A stretch of 64,000 bases of DNA from Takashimella koratensis (Eukaryota > Basidiomycota > Tremellomycetes > Trichosporonales > Tetragoniomycetaceae): the NCBI GenBank assembly GCA_003116875.1, contig BCKT01000003.1:561143-625142 (forward strand). The letters run 5' to 3'. The notes below the pieces were generated by a model that was not told the origin of the DNA, did not search any database, and saw nothing but the letters and a program-made list of their open reading frames with translations. Both the position numbers and the translations under genes were made by a program. Shown here one piece after another: positions 35,706-51,977 of the stretch. Each line of letters begins with the position of its first letter. Position 1 is the first letter of the stretch.

Positions 35706-38700
35706 CTATCCTACAATCTCACGCTCGTCGGCGCCCAGCAACCACCCTACACCCTTTACCAGTGCCCTCCTCGCGTGTTCACCTACTCTCTCTGCCTCGT
35801 TGACTCCATGGAACAGATCCCCTGCCGACCCTGGCGCAGTATCATGCTGCTCACCCCATCCTTCTCCCCACCCTTCTCCCGCCCCTACCCCTGCTGTTCC
35901 GCTCGCTGGCCGAAGCTTGAAACTACTACTCAGGTCCCTGGCGAGTTGAGCCGCCCTCGCTGCTGTTCTCGAACCCAGCACACGCTCCTCCCTCGTCGGA
36001 CTGCTCGCTGCACCCGCGCCCAACCTACTCCGCCCGTCCCGGCTCAACGAAGGAGACCGAGGTGACGTCGTCGACCCTGTCGATGTTGCTGATGTCTCGT
36101 GTGAACCCGCAGTGAGGGACAGGTCCTCTGCCTTCCTCCAGAGCGGGAGCACCGTCTTCACGCTATCGGGTGGACAAAACGCCAACGAGAAAGCCAAAAC
36201 CTCCATCCTTCGCTTCGGATCATTCCACTCGTCTCTCCTCCCTAGTGCCAAACACGTCTTCCAGGTCACGTCTTCTATCCGCCATTTAGCCTTCTCCCCT
36301 CCTACTCTTCCCGCACCTCGGGCCATATCCACCAACTCGGCGCATTTGTCGGCCGCGACGGTCCATTCGCCCGCCTCGATCGCGGCGTCAGCGAGCATAC
36401 CGACGACCTCGGCGCGTGCTGCCGGGTCAGAGCGGTATCCCAGCCCGTCGGCGAGGGAGAGGATGATTTCCCCGTGACGGAACGCGTCGTCAGATGTGGA
36501 AAGGACCCGCCGGATGAGGTCGAGCCGGTTCGAAGAGTGTCGGATCTCAGCGGGGGTCAAGGAAGACAAAGATCGGAAAGTCGTCAGGCGCGAGGTTGCC
36601 TCGATCAGCTCTTTCTCCGCTTTAATCGCAGGAGAAGCCGGTGCGATGGAAAGGCTGAGACGACATGTCAGTCCATGAGGTGTTTTGGCTCGCTCGGGGA
36701 AATCAAAATGTAAGCCACAACACCCACCAGTCATATGCAAGCTTCATATCCCCCGTATGGATGTTGGCCGTCTCAGCCCGTTCGTAAAACTCTCGTGACT
36801 TGTCGAGGACGACCTCTTGCAGCATTTGCGGTGTAAAGTAGTCCTCTTGCTCTAGGCGGCGAATCATCTTGGTCGCGATTGGGAAGTCTGTGCCGCTGTC
36901 AGCTGCTTCCTTTTGGGGTTATAGACCGACCCCCTTCTACAATTTTCGTATTTGTATGACACTCACTGCCTGATCCCACGAGCCCGCCCAGATAGATCCG
37001 CATCAACTCCTCCAGAGATAGGACTCCAAACGCGCCACGGAGGAGCGAGTCGTTCCCGCCGTTGAGTTTCCTCATATCGTCCCAGAGAGCTGTCCATCTT
37101 CTCTCGTCCCCGCCTCTCGACGACTGTCGGCGGACCATTCGTTCAACCAGCGTCACCTGCCCGTCCTTATCCCTCGCGGTCTGTAGAAGAAGCTGAAGTC
37201 GCACTGGTGTCTCCCACCGTGCGAGAAGCTCGCCCGATTCGAGGTGGACGTCGAGAATATCCAGGGCGCGAGAAAGGGACGCGAACGGTAGCGGGTGGAA
37301 GAAGAGGAACAAGTCTTTACTCGTCGGTAATGGATCCGATACCGTTGGCCGGACAAACGTCGCGATGGAATCAAGCGTGGTAGAGGTCGCTTCTTGGTCA
37401 GACTCGAGGTCGCCGCCAGAGACGTCCCAGACCGGCAGGCACTCGAAGATCGCCGACATGGTGGACCACACGTTCAGCTGGTCACTGCCGTACAAGCAAG
37501 CGAGGGCGAGTCGGGCCACATCTTGGTCGTTTTTGATCAATCGCGTATGTTGTGGTTCTGTCGCCTTGGACGCCTCGAAGCATGGGAGAGCGAGAGTGAG
37601 GGGTAGGTCGAGGATGGCGTCGTACATCATTCGCTCGATGATACCTGGGTCCGCCTTGCCAGTTCGCTCGGCCCGTGACTCGAGCACGTACAGGTACGGT
37701 AAGACGAGTTGTCGAATGTCCCCAACCACCGTCTGAGGCGTCGACGATGAGGTGTAGGCTCGTACGATATCTGTCTCCGACGCCGCTCGCCAAGTCCAGA
37801 TTGACCACTTGTCGAGTTGAGATGAAGACAGGTGGGCGTCGTATACCAACCGAGAGAGTAGCGATAGGTCTTCACCCAGTGCGTCGAGGCTCGGCACACC
37901 CAAGGCCGCCCCGTGCTGAACCCACGCAAGTTGGGCGTCAAGCAGCCCGAGCTCGTCCAGTGACAGTACTCGATCCGAGTACCACTTGCTCAAGCTTGCA
38001 GCTGACAACGGTGCGTTCAAGCTCGGTACGTGTGTTGTGATCTGAAGCCGGAATGCAACAGGCACGAGGTCGATGATGGACGTCTTGCCAGTAGGGGTTC
38101 TCTTTCGGGGCCAGGGTCGTTCGGTGCCGTCCTCGTCCAGTCCCGGGAGAAGCACAACGAGGTCAGGATCCGCAGGAACGACCCAGCCCGGAAGGGCATC
38201 GAGGAGAGCGAGGCGGTACGGTGCCAATTCGGCAGAATGGCGTTCGCAGATCTTGCGAAGCGAAGTGAGGTGCGCTGAAGCCGCGATGGAGAGTGTGGAG
38301 AGAACGATGGGCTGTATCAGGAAGAGCGGGAGAGGGACAAGCGGCTCGACTTCTGGTGGTGCCTCCGTGGGAGGATCTTGCTCGGGGTCGACCTCGTTTG
38401 TTGATGCCTCCGCCCATGGATCGTCAAGATCCATCGCTGCAGCATCTGCTCCCGCTCCAGTCTCGTCCTCAGCCTCCGCCCACGGATCGTCCTCAATCTC
38501 CACCTCCATCTCGTCTCCACCCAATCCCGCCGAGCTCGGCAAGGGATCTGGGCGCGGAGCGATCGTCTCATACGTCTCCAGCCTGTGCTGAGCCTCTCTT
38601 AACACTGCAAGACACCGCAAGATGTTCCCTCGTCGTTCGTCTGCGCCGACCCACTGTTCAATCGCAGGTCCGACGTCGCCTTGCCATTCCGAGTCAGGGG

Positions 38701-38998
38701 AGAGGCCTAGTGAGCCCCGCACTGAGTCCTCAAGGAGAGATACCTCGCCCTCGCCGCGAGTCAGGCCGAGCTTGATGATCCCGCGGACGACGTCGGGGTG
38801 GGTGAGGCGAGCAGAGAGGATGAGGTTGGCGCATGTCGCGAGAACGGTAGGGAGGTCGAGAGGGGCGAGAGAGAGGTGAAGGAGGGGGAGAGCGAGGGTG
38901 GTAGGGTCGGCTTGGAGGAGGTCGGAAGGGGAGAGGGCGAATGGGGCGGAGGGGGAGGAGGAGGAGGAGGCGATGGGTGGGTCGTGGTTGTCGTCCAT
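35706..38998 (-). CDS. SEC39: Sec39-domain protein of the Dsl1/NRZ tethering complex
   Basis: Subunit of the ER tether (yeast Dsl1 complex, animal NAG/NBAS) that captures COPI vesicles returning from the Golgi. The first exon (36957-38998 region) begins MDDNHDPPIASSSSSPSAPF and contains helical repeats with an acidic insert (DPWAEAEDETGAGADA then MDLDDPWAEA). The Sec39 core includes TSLRKICERHSAELAPYRLA, YSDRVLSLDELGLLDAQLAW, DLPLTLALPCFEASKA and LLRGAFGVLSLEELMRIYLG. The last two exons encode FPIATKMIRRLEQEDYFTPQ and LSIAPASPAIKAEKELIEAT, then a Ser/Thr/Arg-rich tail ending LLGADEREIVG. The introns are near 36670-36730 and 36895-36955. The N-terminal part of large NBAS proteins is absent, as expected in fungi. 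Confidence 0.85.
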
Positions 38999-40422
38999 CT
39001 GGATGGAGGGACGGTAAATGAAAATGTGGTGAGGAGAGGAGAGGAGCAGAGAGCCGCGATGCCAGATTCAACAACGCCGACAGCGATGACATGCAGGCAA
39101 AGGACATTGCCCATTGCCGTATCAGTCGGTCAGGGGATGACCACGTGCCGAGAAGCACGCATTCGAGAGAAGTACACGTCATTATATACCTCGTGGCTTG
39201 GGCGCACTTTGAAACGCGGAACCTAAAAGGGGAAGCAGGACTGTACTATGAAGACCCTGCCCAAAGGATAGGGCCTGTGCTGATGATGTTGTTTCAGGGT
39301 AAAACATAGACACAGAGACACAAATCGCCTGATCTGGCAAAATACAAATACAAATACAGCAAACACGTCAACAACCCGTCCACCTCCCAATACGCGTCGC
39401 GCTCTGTCCACCCATCCTCCCCCTCGTCAACGGCGCATTTGCCACTCGACACATCTCAAGGGACAGGGCAATCAAGCCAGCACAGTCGTGATCAGCCGAT
39501 CGGCCATCGATGCTCAGTGAAGCTCAGGGGAAGAGCAGATGCAGCAGCACGGGCCTCTGCACAGTCTCCGGGGACAGCATCGGGCCCAGCCTATAGTCAG
39601 GGCGATCAGGCACCTCGAAAACAAAAAAACAAAGAAATGCCCTGCTCGCGTCTGCCAGCGTAAGACAGGGCAGCAGAGCAACAAGGAGGTTTGGAGTAAG
39701 GAACAAAGTTCATCTCGTCGTTCGGGCTAGACCTCCCGCGTCTGTCTCATTGTCTAGGTCCGGTCGCACAGTGTTACGAGATGAGTGGGAGCAAGTTCAG
39801 TCGTTGCTGGGCTGAGGTAAAAGGTGAAGATATCGACCAGTGGTACGGTCAGCCTGTCTCTGTCTCGGAACGGCCAGGCGACGTGTATCGGATCTGGACT
39901 AGAAGCATACCGTCGTGAGCGCCCCCAAATTTGGCGCGTAGATGTGTGGGTGGTTGAAAGGCTTGATGGTAGATGTGTGCAGAGGTCCATCAACGCCGCC
40001 CAAGTGTGTGTATGTTAAAATAAACTGCGCATGGGTTTGTTTACGTCGACGTCAACGTCAATGAGATGCATCCAGAACCAGCTTGGACCAAGGCGCGCGG
40101 GGAGAGAAAGCGGAGTTGAGCGGGGGTTGTGGGTGGGGGGGACGCGTACGAGTTGCAGAGGAATTTGAGCAGGGTTAACGCCCTAGGCTGGCGCCAAAAA
40201 GGTTAATTCAAAACCGACGCCCAAACGGATGCAACGAGTGGTCGGTCGTCTTGCGGCCCCGGGCAATATGGTAGGCCAGGGGAGGGAAGGGGTAAGGAAT
40301 TGTACAGTGTAGGAATCAACAAGGACTCGGGGTGAGGGGAGGAGGAAGGGAGAGGGAATCCGCCCAGGGTCGGGTCGGGACATAGAGGGCAAGGAAACCA
40401 CCCCCAGCCAGGAGATGAAATG
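38999..40422. other. Intergenic region upstream of SEC39 and of the Kin4-type kinase
   Basis: No gene with coding character was found here. It holds the SEC39 promoter (E-box CACGTG at 39142-39147) and a short A-rich tract with three AAATAC-like units near 39337-39357. Everything else is unassigned. The transcription start of the kinase cannot be placed from sequence. Confidence 0.4.
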
Positions 40423-42248
40423 CCAAATTCAACAGCTGGAGAAAAAAAGTGTACGACGCTCGCTTGCCGTGTTGTGCTCGTGCAGGCAGGTAGGTGCTCT
40501 CTCGTCCTCATCGCCAGGAGCAGTGCATCGGTACTTTCGGCAACACCAACAGCCTGCAAGCTAGTTAGTTGCCTCCTCTCTCCTCTCCCATTCAATCCTC
40601 TATCCTCTCCTCGCTTTCCTGCGCCCAGCGTCCGTCCCACCCTCGCTCGTTTCCAGTGTTTGTCAGATCGGGACTTTGAACCACCCACCCACCCACCGAG
40701 CCAAGCAAACTCTACGACTCCCTCCCTCCCAACTTGTCCTCGCTACTCTTCACCCCCTTCCCACCACCAACACACTCTCGACGCAACTCGTTCGTCGATC
40801 CCACCACCTACCCATCTACCTCCTTACCAAACTCGACCCGACCGGACCGACCCCATCGCCCAAACCCACGCGCGCACCCGCACCCGGACCCACCCTTGTA
40901 TCCATTCCACGCCTGGACTACTGCTGTGTTATTTTATTTCCCCTTCGGCTCGTACCTCTTCGCACCGCGCACCGACCATCTCTCCCTCTTTCTAGTTTTT
41001 CTTCTCTCTCCCCTGCTGTATCTGGTATATACGGGTCCCCTCCTTGTCACCTATCACTTAGCACACTACTTAATCGCCCTCTCGACCCGACCTGACCGAC
41101 CCCCACCCTCACTTTCGGCCCCTGTCGTCGTCTCACCCGCTCCGCGTGCTCGTATTGTATCCTTATCCCTATCCTAATCGTCGTCGTCGTCGTCCGCGTT
41201 TCACGTCGCCTTCCCCTTACTCGCGACTCTGCACTTTCCCCAACTGCACACCTACCCTTCCTTTGACGCTTTGTTTCCGTCGGCCACTCTAGCGTCGACC
41301 CAAATTGCTCACCGGCTCAACGACAACAGACTACTCCTCGACCCGGACGACCACCGCTGGACGGTAGACCGTATTGCTCGACGTCTTCTCACTCCCTCGT
41401 CGTTGTCGCTTGTCGCTCGCTTCCGCTTCGGCCAGTTGTGCTTGTTGACGCACGTCCACGTCCGCACGCGCCCCGGGCTGGTTGATTACATCACTGGTGA
41501 GAACAGTTCTCTCCCTCCCTGCCCTGCTCCCTCGTTACCTCCTTGCAATCAACCCCTTTCTCTACCCTTTGCCCTTGGTTGCATCAAACGACGCGTTTCC
41601 TACTCGCCATCTGTTCCTTTCCTATCCCGAGAGATTGTCCTAGTCTACACTCTGGTCTCTTTCTGCACGGTGCTGACGGTCGGATCTGTCCTTGTCTTGT
41701 CTGCGCGTGCCCATCAGGCATCAGGTCAGATACTCGTCCGCACCCTTCGCACGAGGCCGTCACGCACTGCACACGTCCCCGCCTTGCTCCACGCTCGTTG
41801 TGAGTTGTTGCCGTTGATCCGTGAGTGAGCCGGGGGCTATGATTCAACGTGCCATGCCATCATCTCATCACCACTATGACCACCCCATTCCCACTCGCAC
41901 TCCCCCTCTACTGCCCCTCCTTTCCGTCGCTGCCAGCCAACCCGGACGACGCGCCCTCCCCTCCCTCTCCCCTCTACCTCTTCCTTCTCACTGCCCACCC
42001 TTTCCTCTCCTCTCCTCTCCTCTCCTCTCCCTTCCCCTTCTCCCTCTCCTTGCCCCTCTCTGGCAGCCCCTCCTGCGCCAGTCTCAAACTTTGCACTGGC
42101 TCTTCCTCTCCCTGGCCCTCGTCTTTGTCTCTGTCTCTGACTCTGTTACCCGCCGCTCACACCTCTCCTCTCTTCACCCCTCACCCACCCCACCCTATCC
42201 ACCCGCTCTCTCAACCATCAGCCAGCTCTCTCAACGCACCGACCCTCT
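40423..42248 (+). promoter_or_regulatory. Long pyrimidine-rich, ATG-depleted leader of the Kin4-type kinase
   Basis: From 40423 to 41838 (1,416 nt) the plus strand has not one ATG in any frame. Three ATGs occur at 41839, 41854 and 41876, and then none until the kinase start at 42249. The stretch is strongly C/T-rich with CCCA and TCG runs. A candidate leader intron runs from GTGAGTG at 41821 to an acceptor at 42221 or 42225, with CTGAC at 42137-42141 and no AG from 42080 to the acceptor. Its removal would also eliminate the three ATGs. Transcript limits are inferred. Confidence 0.5.
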
Positions 42249-47049
<4,801 letters not shown>

Positions 47050-47800
47050 ACGATAATCGAACAACGCAAGGGCCAAGCAAGAAGGCCGATGTCAGCTGTT
47101 GGACTGTCGATGATACACGCATATACCCACTGCTCTTTACCCCCGCACCGTCAAAGCATTTGACCACCATTACCACCTCCTTATTCTTGATTTTTGTCCC
47201 ATCAAGTCTCCTCCCTCTACCTTCTTCTCCACGTTGTACATAATTCTGCGCCCACTGTTTTCGTTCTCATCTGCTTGCTCACCTGCACTGTGCCATTTGT
47301 TTTATCCCCCTTTATTCCATTCCTCTCAATTGTGTGTCAGTTTCTCCATTCCGTCTCGTCTCCATTAGTCTCGCTCTCGCTCTCGTTTTCGCTCTCTTAT
47401 CTATTCTGCACTACAACGCGTAAACCCCATTTTTTATTAAAACCTTTGATACATAGTGGGTCATACCCATACATATACATGAGGTTTTCCAGCCACTTCC
47501 GAGACGTGTGTCATCTCGTGGTCTGTGTTGGAGGTTTAGGGCGAGGTATTGGATGTGTCTGTTCACAGGGAGGAGTCTTGAAGCTGCCACAAGTCCCTCT
47601 CGCTGACCCCTCTCTCCAATAACAACAATACCTTTGAAATGTCTGACATGATTGTCTAGGCTACATGGCAATGACTAGATGACTAGGGCAGACAACGACG
47701 TGGATGATCACTAATCTAAGATGGGTTCTGTGACGTGATAGACAGACAGGATTATAGATAGATCGTAGATGGACATTTCCAGGGAGCGGCTAGACGAAGT
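47050..47800. other. Convergent intergenic region, kinase / QDR transporter
   Basis: 751 nt with the 3' flanks of two convergent genes. There is a CT-rich stretch near 47370-47400 (repeated CTCGCT). No gene was supported. Confidence 0.4.
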
Positions 47801-50634
47801 TCAGACGCCTGAATCGTCTCTTTTCCCTTCTCTGCCAATCTCAACTTCTTCTCGCTTCTTCTCTCCCTCTCCCTCTCCCTCTCCCTCGCCCAGCACTCCT
47901 CCTGCCACCTCCTCACCATCCCCACCTTCCCTACCCTGCCCTGCCTCTCCCTGCACTTCATCCTCCCTCCTCGCCTCTGCCCTAGCCTTATCCGCATCCT
48001 CTTTCTCACTCTTAAACAACCCTCCACCGACACCCCCTTCCTCCGCTTTTCTCCTCCTCCACTCTCTCCACCTCCTCGCGCGCGCATTCACGAGCCATGG
48101 AAGCGGGAGCCCGGCCACGCAGATCCCGGACAAGAGGACGAACGTCCATCCTGCCCCGAGGTTGGAGTACATGATTTGCACAACACCGGTGCCGATGGCT
48201 CCAAAGGCGCAACGGACAAGGTTGAGAGAAGCGGAGACGGCTCCGCCTTTGCCCGGGAGAAGGTCTTGACCGTAGACAGTGGCAGTGTTGATCGTGCCCG
48301 TTCCGAGACCGACGAGGAACTAGAGGATTGATATCAACGAAATGGTCAAAGAGAGTACGAGAGCAAGCGAGCGGATAAAACTGTGAATCAGATCTCTTGA
48401 CTCACCTGCATGATGAGCGTCACGGCCAGCGGTGCCTTTGCTTGCAAACACCATCCAAGCGCCACCGTAGCACAGCAGAACACGCTGGTCCCAAGTCAGC
48501 TCATTCCTACATTCAACTCGTCTGTGGATCCTTTTCCAACCACTGTTCCACTCACGCCATGAATGGCAAAATGCAGCGAATACGAGTGAGTTCGACGCGG
48601 AAATCGTCTGGTTTTTTCCTGTAGTCGCCACCAACTCGGTTCTCTTCCTTGCGGTAGTAGTAGTCGAGTTGTCGGCCGTTGATGAGTGACGACAAGATCG
48701 TGCCTGCCCCGCTTGGACTAAAGACCGAGATAATCACAAAGGAATCGATGGTCAGCAAGGTCAGATGACAGTCGAGTTGAGTGCAGTGAAGGAGAGACAT
48801 ACAGGTAACAAAGACCAATCATGAGTTCGTTGAGACCGTACGTGTCCTTCAACGCAGTCGAGTACACGGTAAGAGTGCAGTAGAATTCGAGGTAGAGGAG
48901 TGAGACGAAGATGAAGATCAGGAGGATCTCGGGTACGAAGAGGATCATGAATGCCGAGAGCGGTTGGTACTGTAGTCCAAGTGGGTCAGCCCTGGGTTCA
49001 TACAGGGAGTGAAGGGGGAATGAAAAGACTCTGTTATGAAAGTGAGAATCTCACTTACAGGCTTCTTGGGCGGTCGCTCAATATGCTCCTCTTCGAGACC
49101 GGCGGCGGCGCGCTCCCGGGCCAGCTTGCGCCGGGTGATGATGGCTGTCGGGGACGAGCAGATGGTCGGAGGCGGGATCGAGCCGTCACCCACGAGCGAT
49201 CGGAGCGTCTCTGGGAAAACTCTGTGTGTCGATCCTATGTCAGCAAAGAAAGAGACAGACGAGGTGTATCGAGAGGTGGGGGGCATGAGAAGATGGATAG
49301 CTTACAGGATGAAGACGGTAAGAACGACGACGGCGGCAATGGTCAAGAACCAGAAGATTGCACGCCAGCCTAGGGTCTGGGCGAACACACCACCGAGGAG
49401 CGGGCCGATACTGCATGACACAACAACGTGAGACTCATCAGCCAAAGTCTTGAACTCTTTCTGTACGAGAACCACTCACGCTGGTCCAAACATTGCTCCG
49501 ACCTGAAAGACGGCCATGTATTTCCCTTTCTCTCTAGGTTCAGCCACATCGTTGACCGCCCCTGCTCCGATCGAGATGACGGCCGATCCTCCTGTCGCCT
49601 GGAGCGCACGGAGGAACAAGAGCAGCCAGTACGAGCTAGTCGGCATGAGTGCGAGTCCGATGTTTGCGCCGATATAGACAATCATGGTCCCGATGTAGAC
49701 GGGGCGGCGACCGTAGGTGTCTGACATGGATCCGAAGAAGGAAGGCGTGATCGCTTGGAAGACGAGGTAAATGGTGACGCCGAGAGAAATGTCCTCTTGC
49801 GTCCGACCAAAGGCGGTCGACATGATGGGCTGGGAGTAGAGTGAGCTAAAATTCTCGTAGACGGAAGGGGCGCAAGGGTGAGCGAAAGGCAACAGTCACT
49901 CACGATAGCGGGCACATAGATGTTTCTGTGGATAGGGGTTGATGAGTGCACGTAACGAAGATCACAGTCAGCAATGGCTTCCCGGGTCAAGTGACCTCTC
50001 GTTCGCCTTACCCCCTACATCTCACGGCCCTGGGTACTCACGATGAGATTGGACTGAAAATAGCAGCGATACCGCCGAGACCAGCCACGAGCCATTTAGT
50101 CCCAGGCGAGAATGCAGAGTACGGTCGTCTCGAATCGGATGTTACGCTTCGCTTGATCTCTGAGAAAGCTGGAGGTTGTGACCCTGGTGCAGGTTGGTCT
50201 GAACTCGTGACCGCCCCGATATCCTTCTCTTTCCCTGCTGTTGACTTTTTCTGCGAGGCAGGCGCATCTTTGATTGATATCCGTGTGGCCTTGCGTTCTA
50301 TAGGTGCACCGAGGTCGGACGGCGTTGCCGCCGCTGCCGCGGTAGTGGTGGTGCTGGACATGGGAACAGGTGGGAGGTCGGCGATGGTGTCTGACCCAGC
50401 GTCGTCGTCGCCTCCGACATGGGTCGACGACGCCGATGGCTGATCGAGGTGGGATGAACTAGGGGTGGCGGAGGGCTTGCCGGGGCCATCGGAAAGCTTT
50501 CTGTCCACTTCCTCGCCGTCCCGATCGACGTGCGTGGCAGAGGACGACATGGACGGGGAGGGTGAAGGGGTAGGTGAGGGGACCAGAGGCAGGGGATGTA
50601 GTTGTGGCTGGGACTGTGGAAGAGGTACAGGCAT
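47801..50634 (-). CDS. MFS drug:H+ antiporter of the DHA1/QDR type
   Basis: Plasma-membrane multidrug exporter of 12 helices. A long disordered N-terminus (about 195 residues, Ser/Pro/Asp-rich) precedes FSPGTKWLVAGLGGIAAIFS with SNIYVPAIPIMS. The DHA1 signature SMSDTYGRRPVYIGTMIVYI is in loop 2-3, followed by LRALQATGGSAVISIGAGAV (motif C-like) and AVFQVGAMFGPAIGPLLGGV. The loop phrase FPETLRSLVGDGSIPPP is typical of QDR proteins. Second-half helices include LIFIFVSLLYLEFYCTL and GTGTINTATVYGQDLLPG. The C-terminus is Glu/Gly/Lys-rich with a GEGEGEGE run encoded by a 6-bp repeat, ending KRDDSGV. The start at 50632-50634 (MPVPLPQ) is the longest; MSSSATHVD at 50550 is a plausible alternative. 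Substrate unknown. Confidence 0.87.
47861..47887. repeat. Hexanucleotide repeat (CTCTCC)n coding Gly-Glu repeats
   Basis: About four and a half copies of a 6-bp unit within the 3' coding part of the QDR-type transporter. It produces an alternating Gly-Glu stretch on the cytosolic tail. Confidence 0.85.
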
Positions 50635-51977
50635 CTAGTGTGTGTGGTGGATACTGTGGATAAAGGCGGAGGTCTGATGTCAGTGTCGTCGATCGCTGGT
50701 GCTGGGGGTATGGTCAGACCAGAAATTTGACAGTGACGGTCGTGTTATTTATATCGCATTGGTATTTCGGCAACATCCGATTGGAGCAGGCTCAGGCTCG
50801 GTGGTGGGCCCGGTGGCCGTTGGCCAGTGACCAGTGGGTCATGCATCCTGCAAATTGTACCCCCCGTTGGGATTCTATTCTTTCCTGGTCCTAACCCAAG
50901 GATAGATTGTGCGTAAACTCCGGGCTGCCTCCCGCTCTGGGCTGCCCCCCTTGCTCCCTGTATCGTAAGTACCATTTCCCATGATCCAGCTCGGCATCAG
51001 CTGCCGACCGCCCTTCATTCGGCCGAAAATCACGTGACTGTGTCGGTCTTTTCGGACTCGCTTGGCCGACCTTGCCCCCGCCGAGGTCGATCATGGGTTT
51101 TAGTCTGGATTTAACCGGTCGTAAAGCTAACTGCTGGTGGCTCTGTAGTGTTCATCTCGTCGTGAGTCTCCCTCCAGCTTGGCCGTGTCATACATGCAAC
51201 CCACGCCAACACGCGTCATGACAGATCACCAAATCTGAACGCATTTAGACTTACCACTCTGCAATAGTTTAGTCGTCGCCGAGGAGTTGACCAAACGTCA
51301 CTGGACTAATCGGGCTATGCCACTCGGCGTCACTGAATCTCTTATGAGGCTCGCCCCCTTGATTATGACCCACGCGAGGCTACCGCTCTGTACCATTAAC
51401 GGCCGAGTCCACCGCGGACGGAGCCAGCGGTCCTTTGTTGCGCGAAAGGTGTCTTTGTACGCTACTCTTCTGTGCTAGTGCGTGCTCGTTTCTGTATTTA
51501 GTGCTACCCACGGTTCCCATCACAACTGTGACACATGTGGAACCAGCCTCGGTGTCCTCGTCATGGCCAACCTCGACGTTTGATGAAGAGGACGAAATGA
51601 GAACACGTTCACTCGTGGAATAGATCAGATTCACTTGTACACCCAACACCACCTTTGTTGTCCTTCCCAACGAACATTCTTCCCGTGAGTATGGCTCGAC
51701 CCGCTCTAAAATTTTCGGAATATAGGTGACACACACGGTCAGCATACTCTCAGTTCTTCAGTTTTTCACAGACTTTCGTTGCCAGTGAGCTGCTTGATAT
51801 TGTCGTCAATGCACAACGAAGGGGTGTTGACTCGACTACATAGATGCGACTGCCAAGACGAGATGAACCACAATATCATTATACGACGAAACCCCACCTG
51901 CAACGTCGCTTCCCCGTCCATCTCCTTCTTCCCTCTTGTCTCTCTTCTCTGCCTTACCCACTTACCCACATCCGCTC
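50635..51977. promoter_or_regulatory. Upstream region of the QDR-type transporter
   Basis: 1,343 nt between the transporter start and the MMM1 stop. It contains TCACGTGAC at 51030-51038, roughly 400 nt upstream of the transporter start. I saw no coherent reading frame or RNA gene; most of it is unexplained. Confidence 0.35.
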
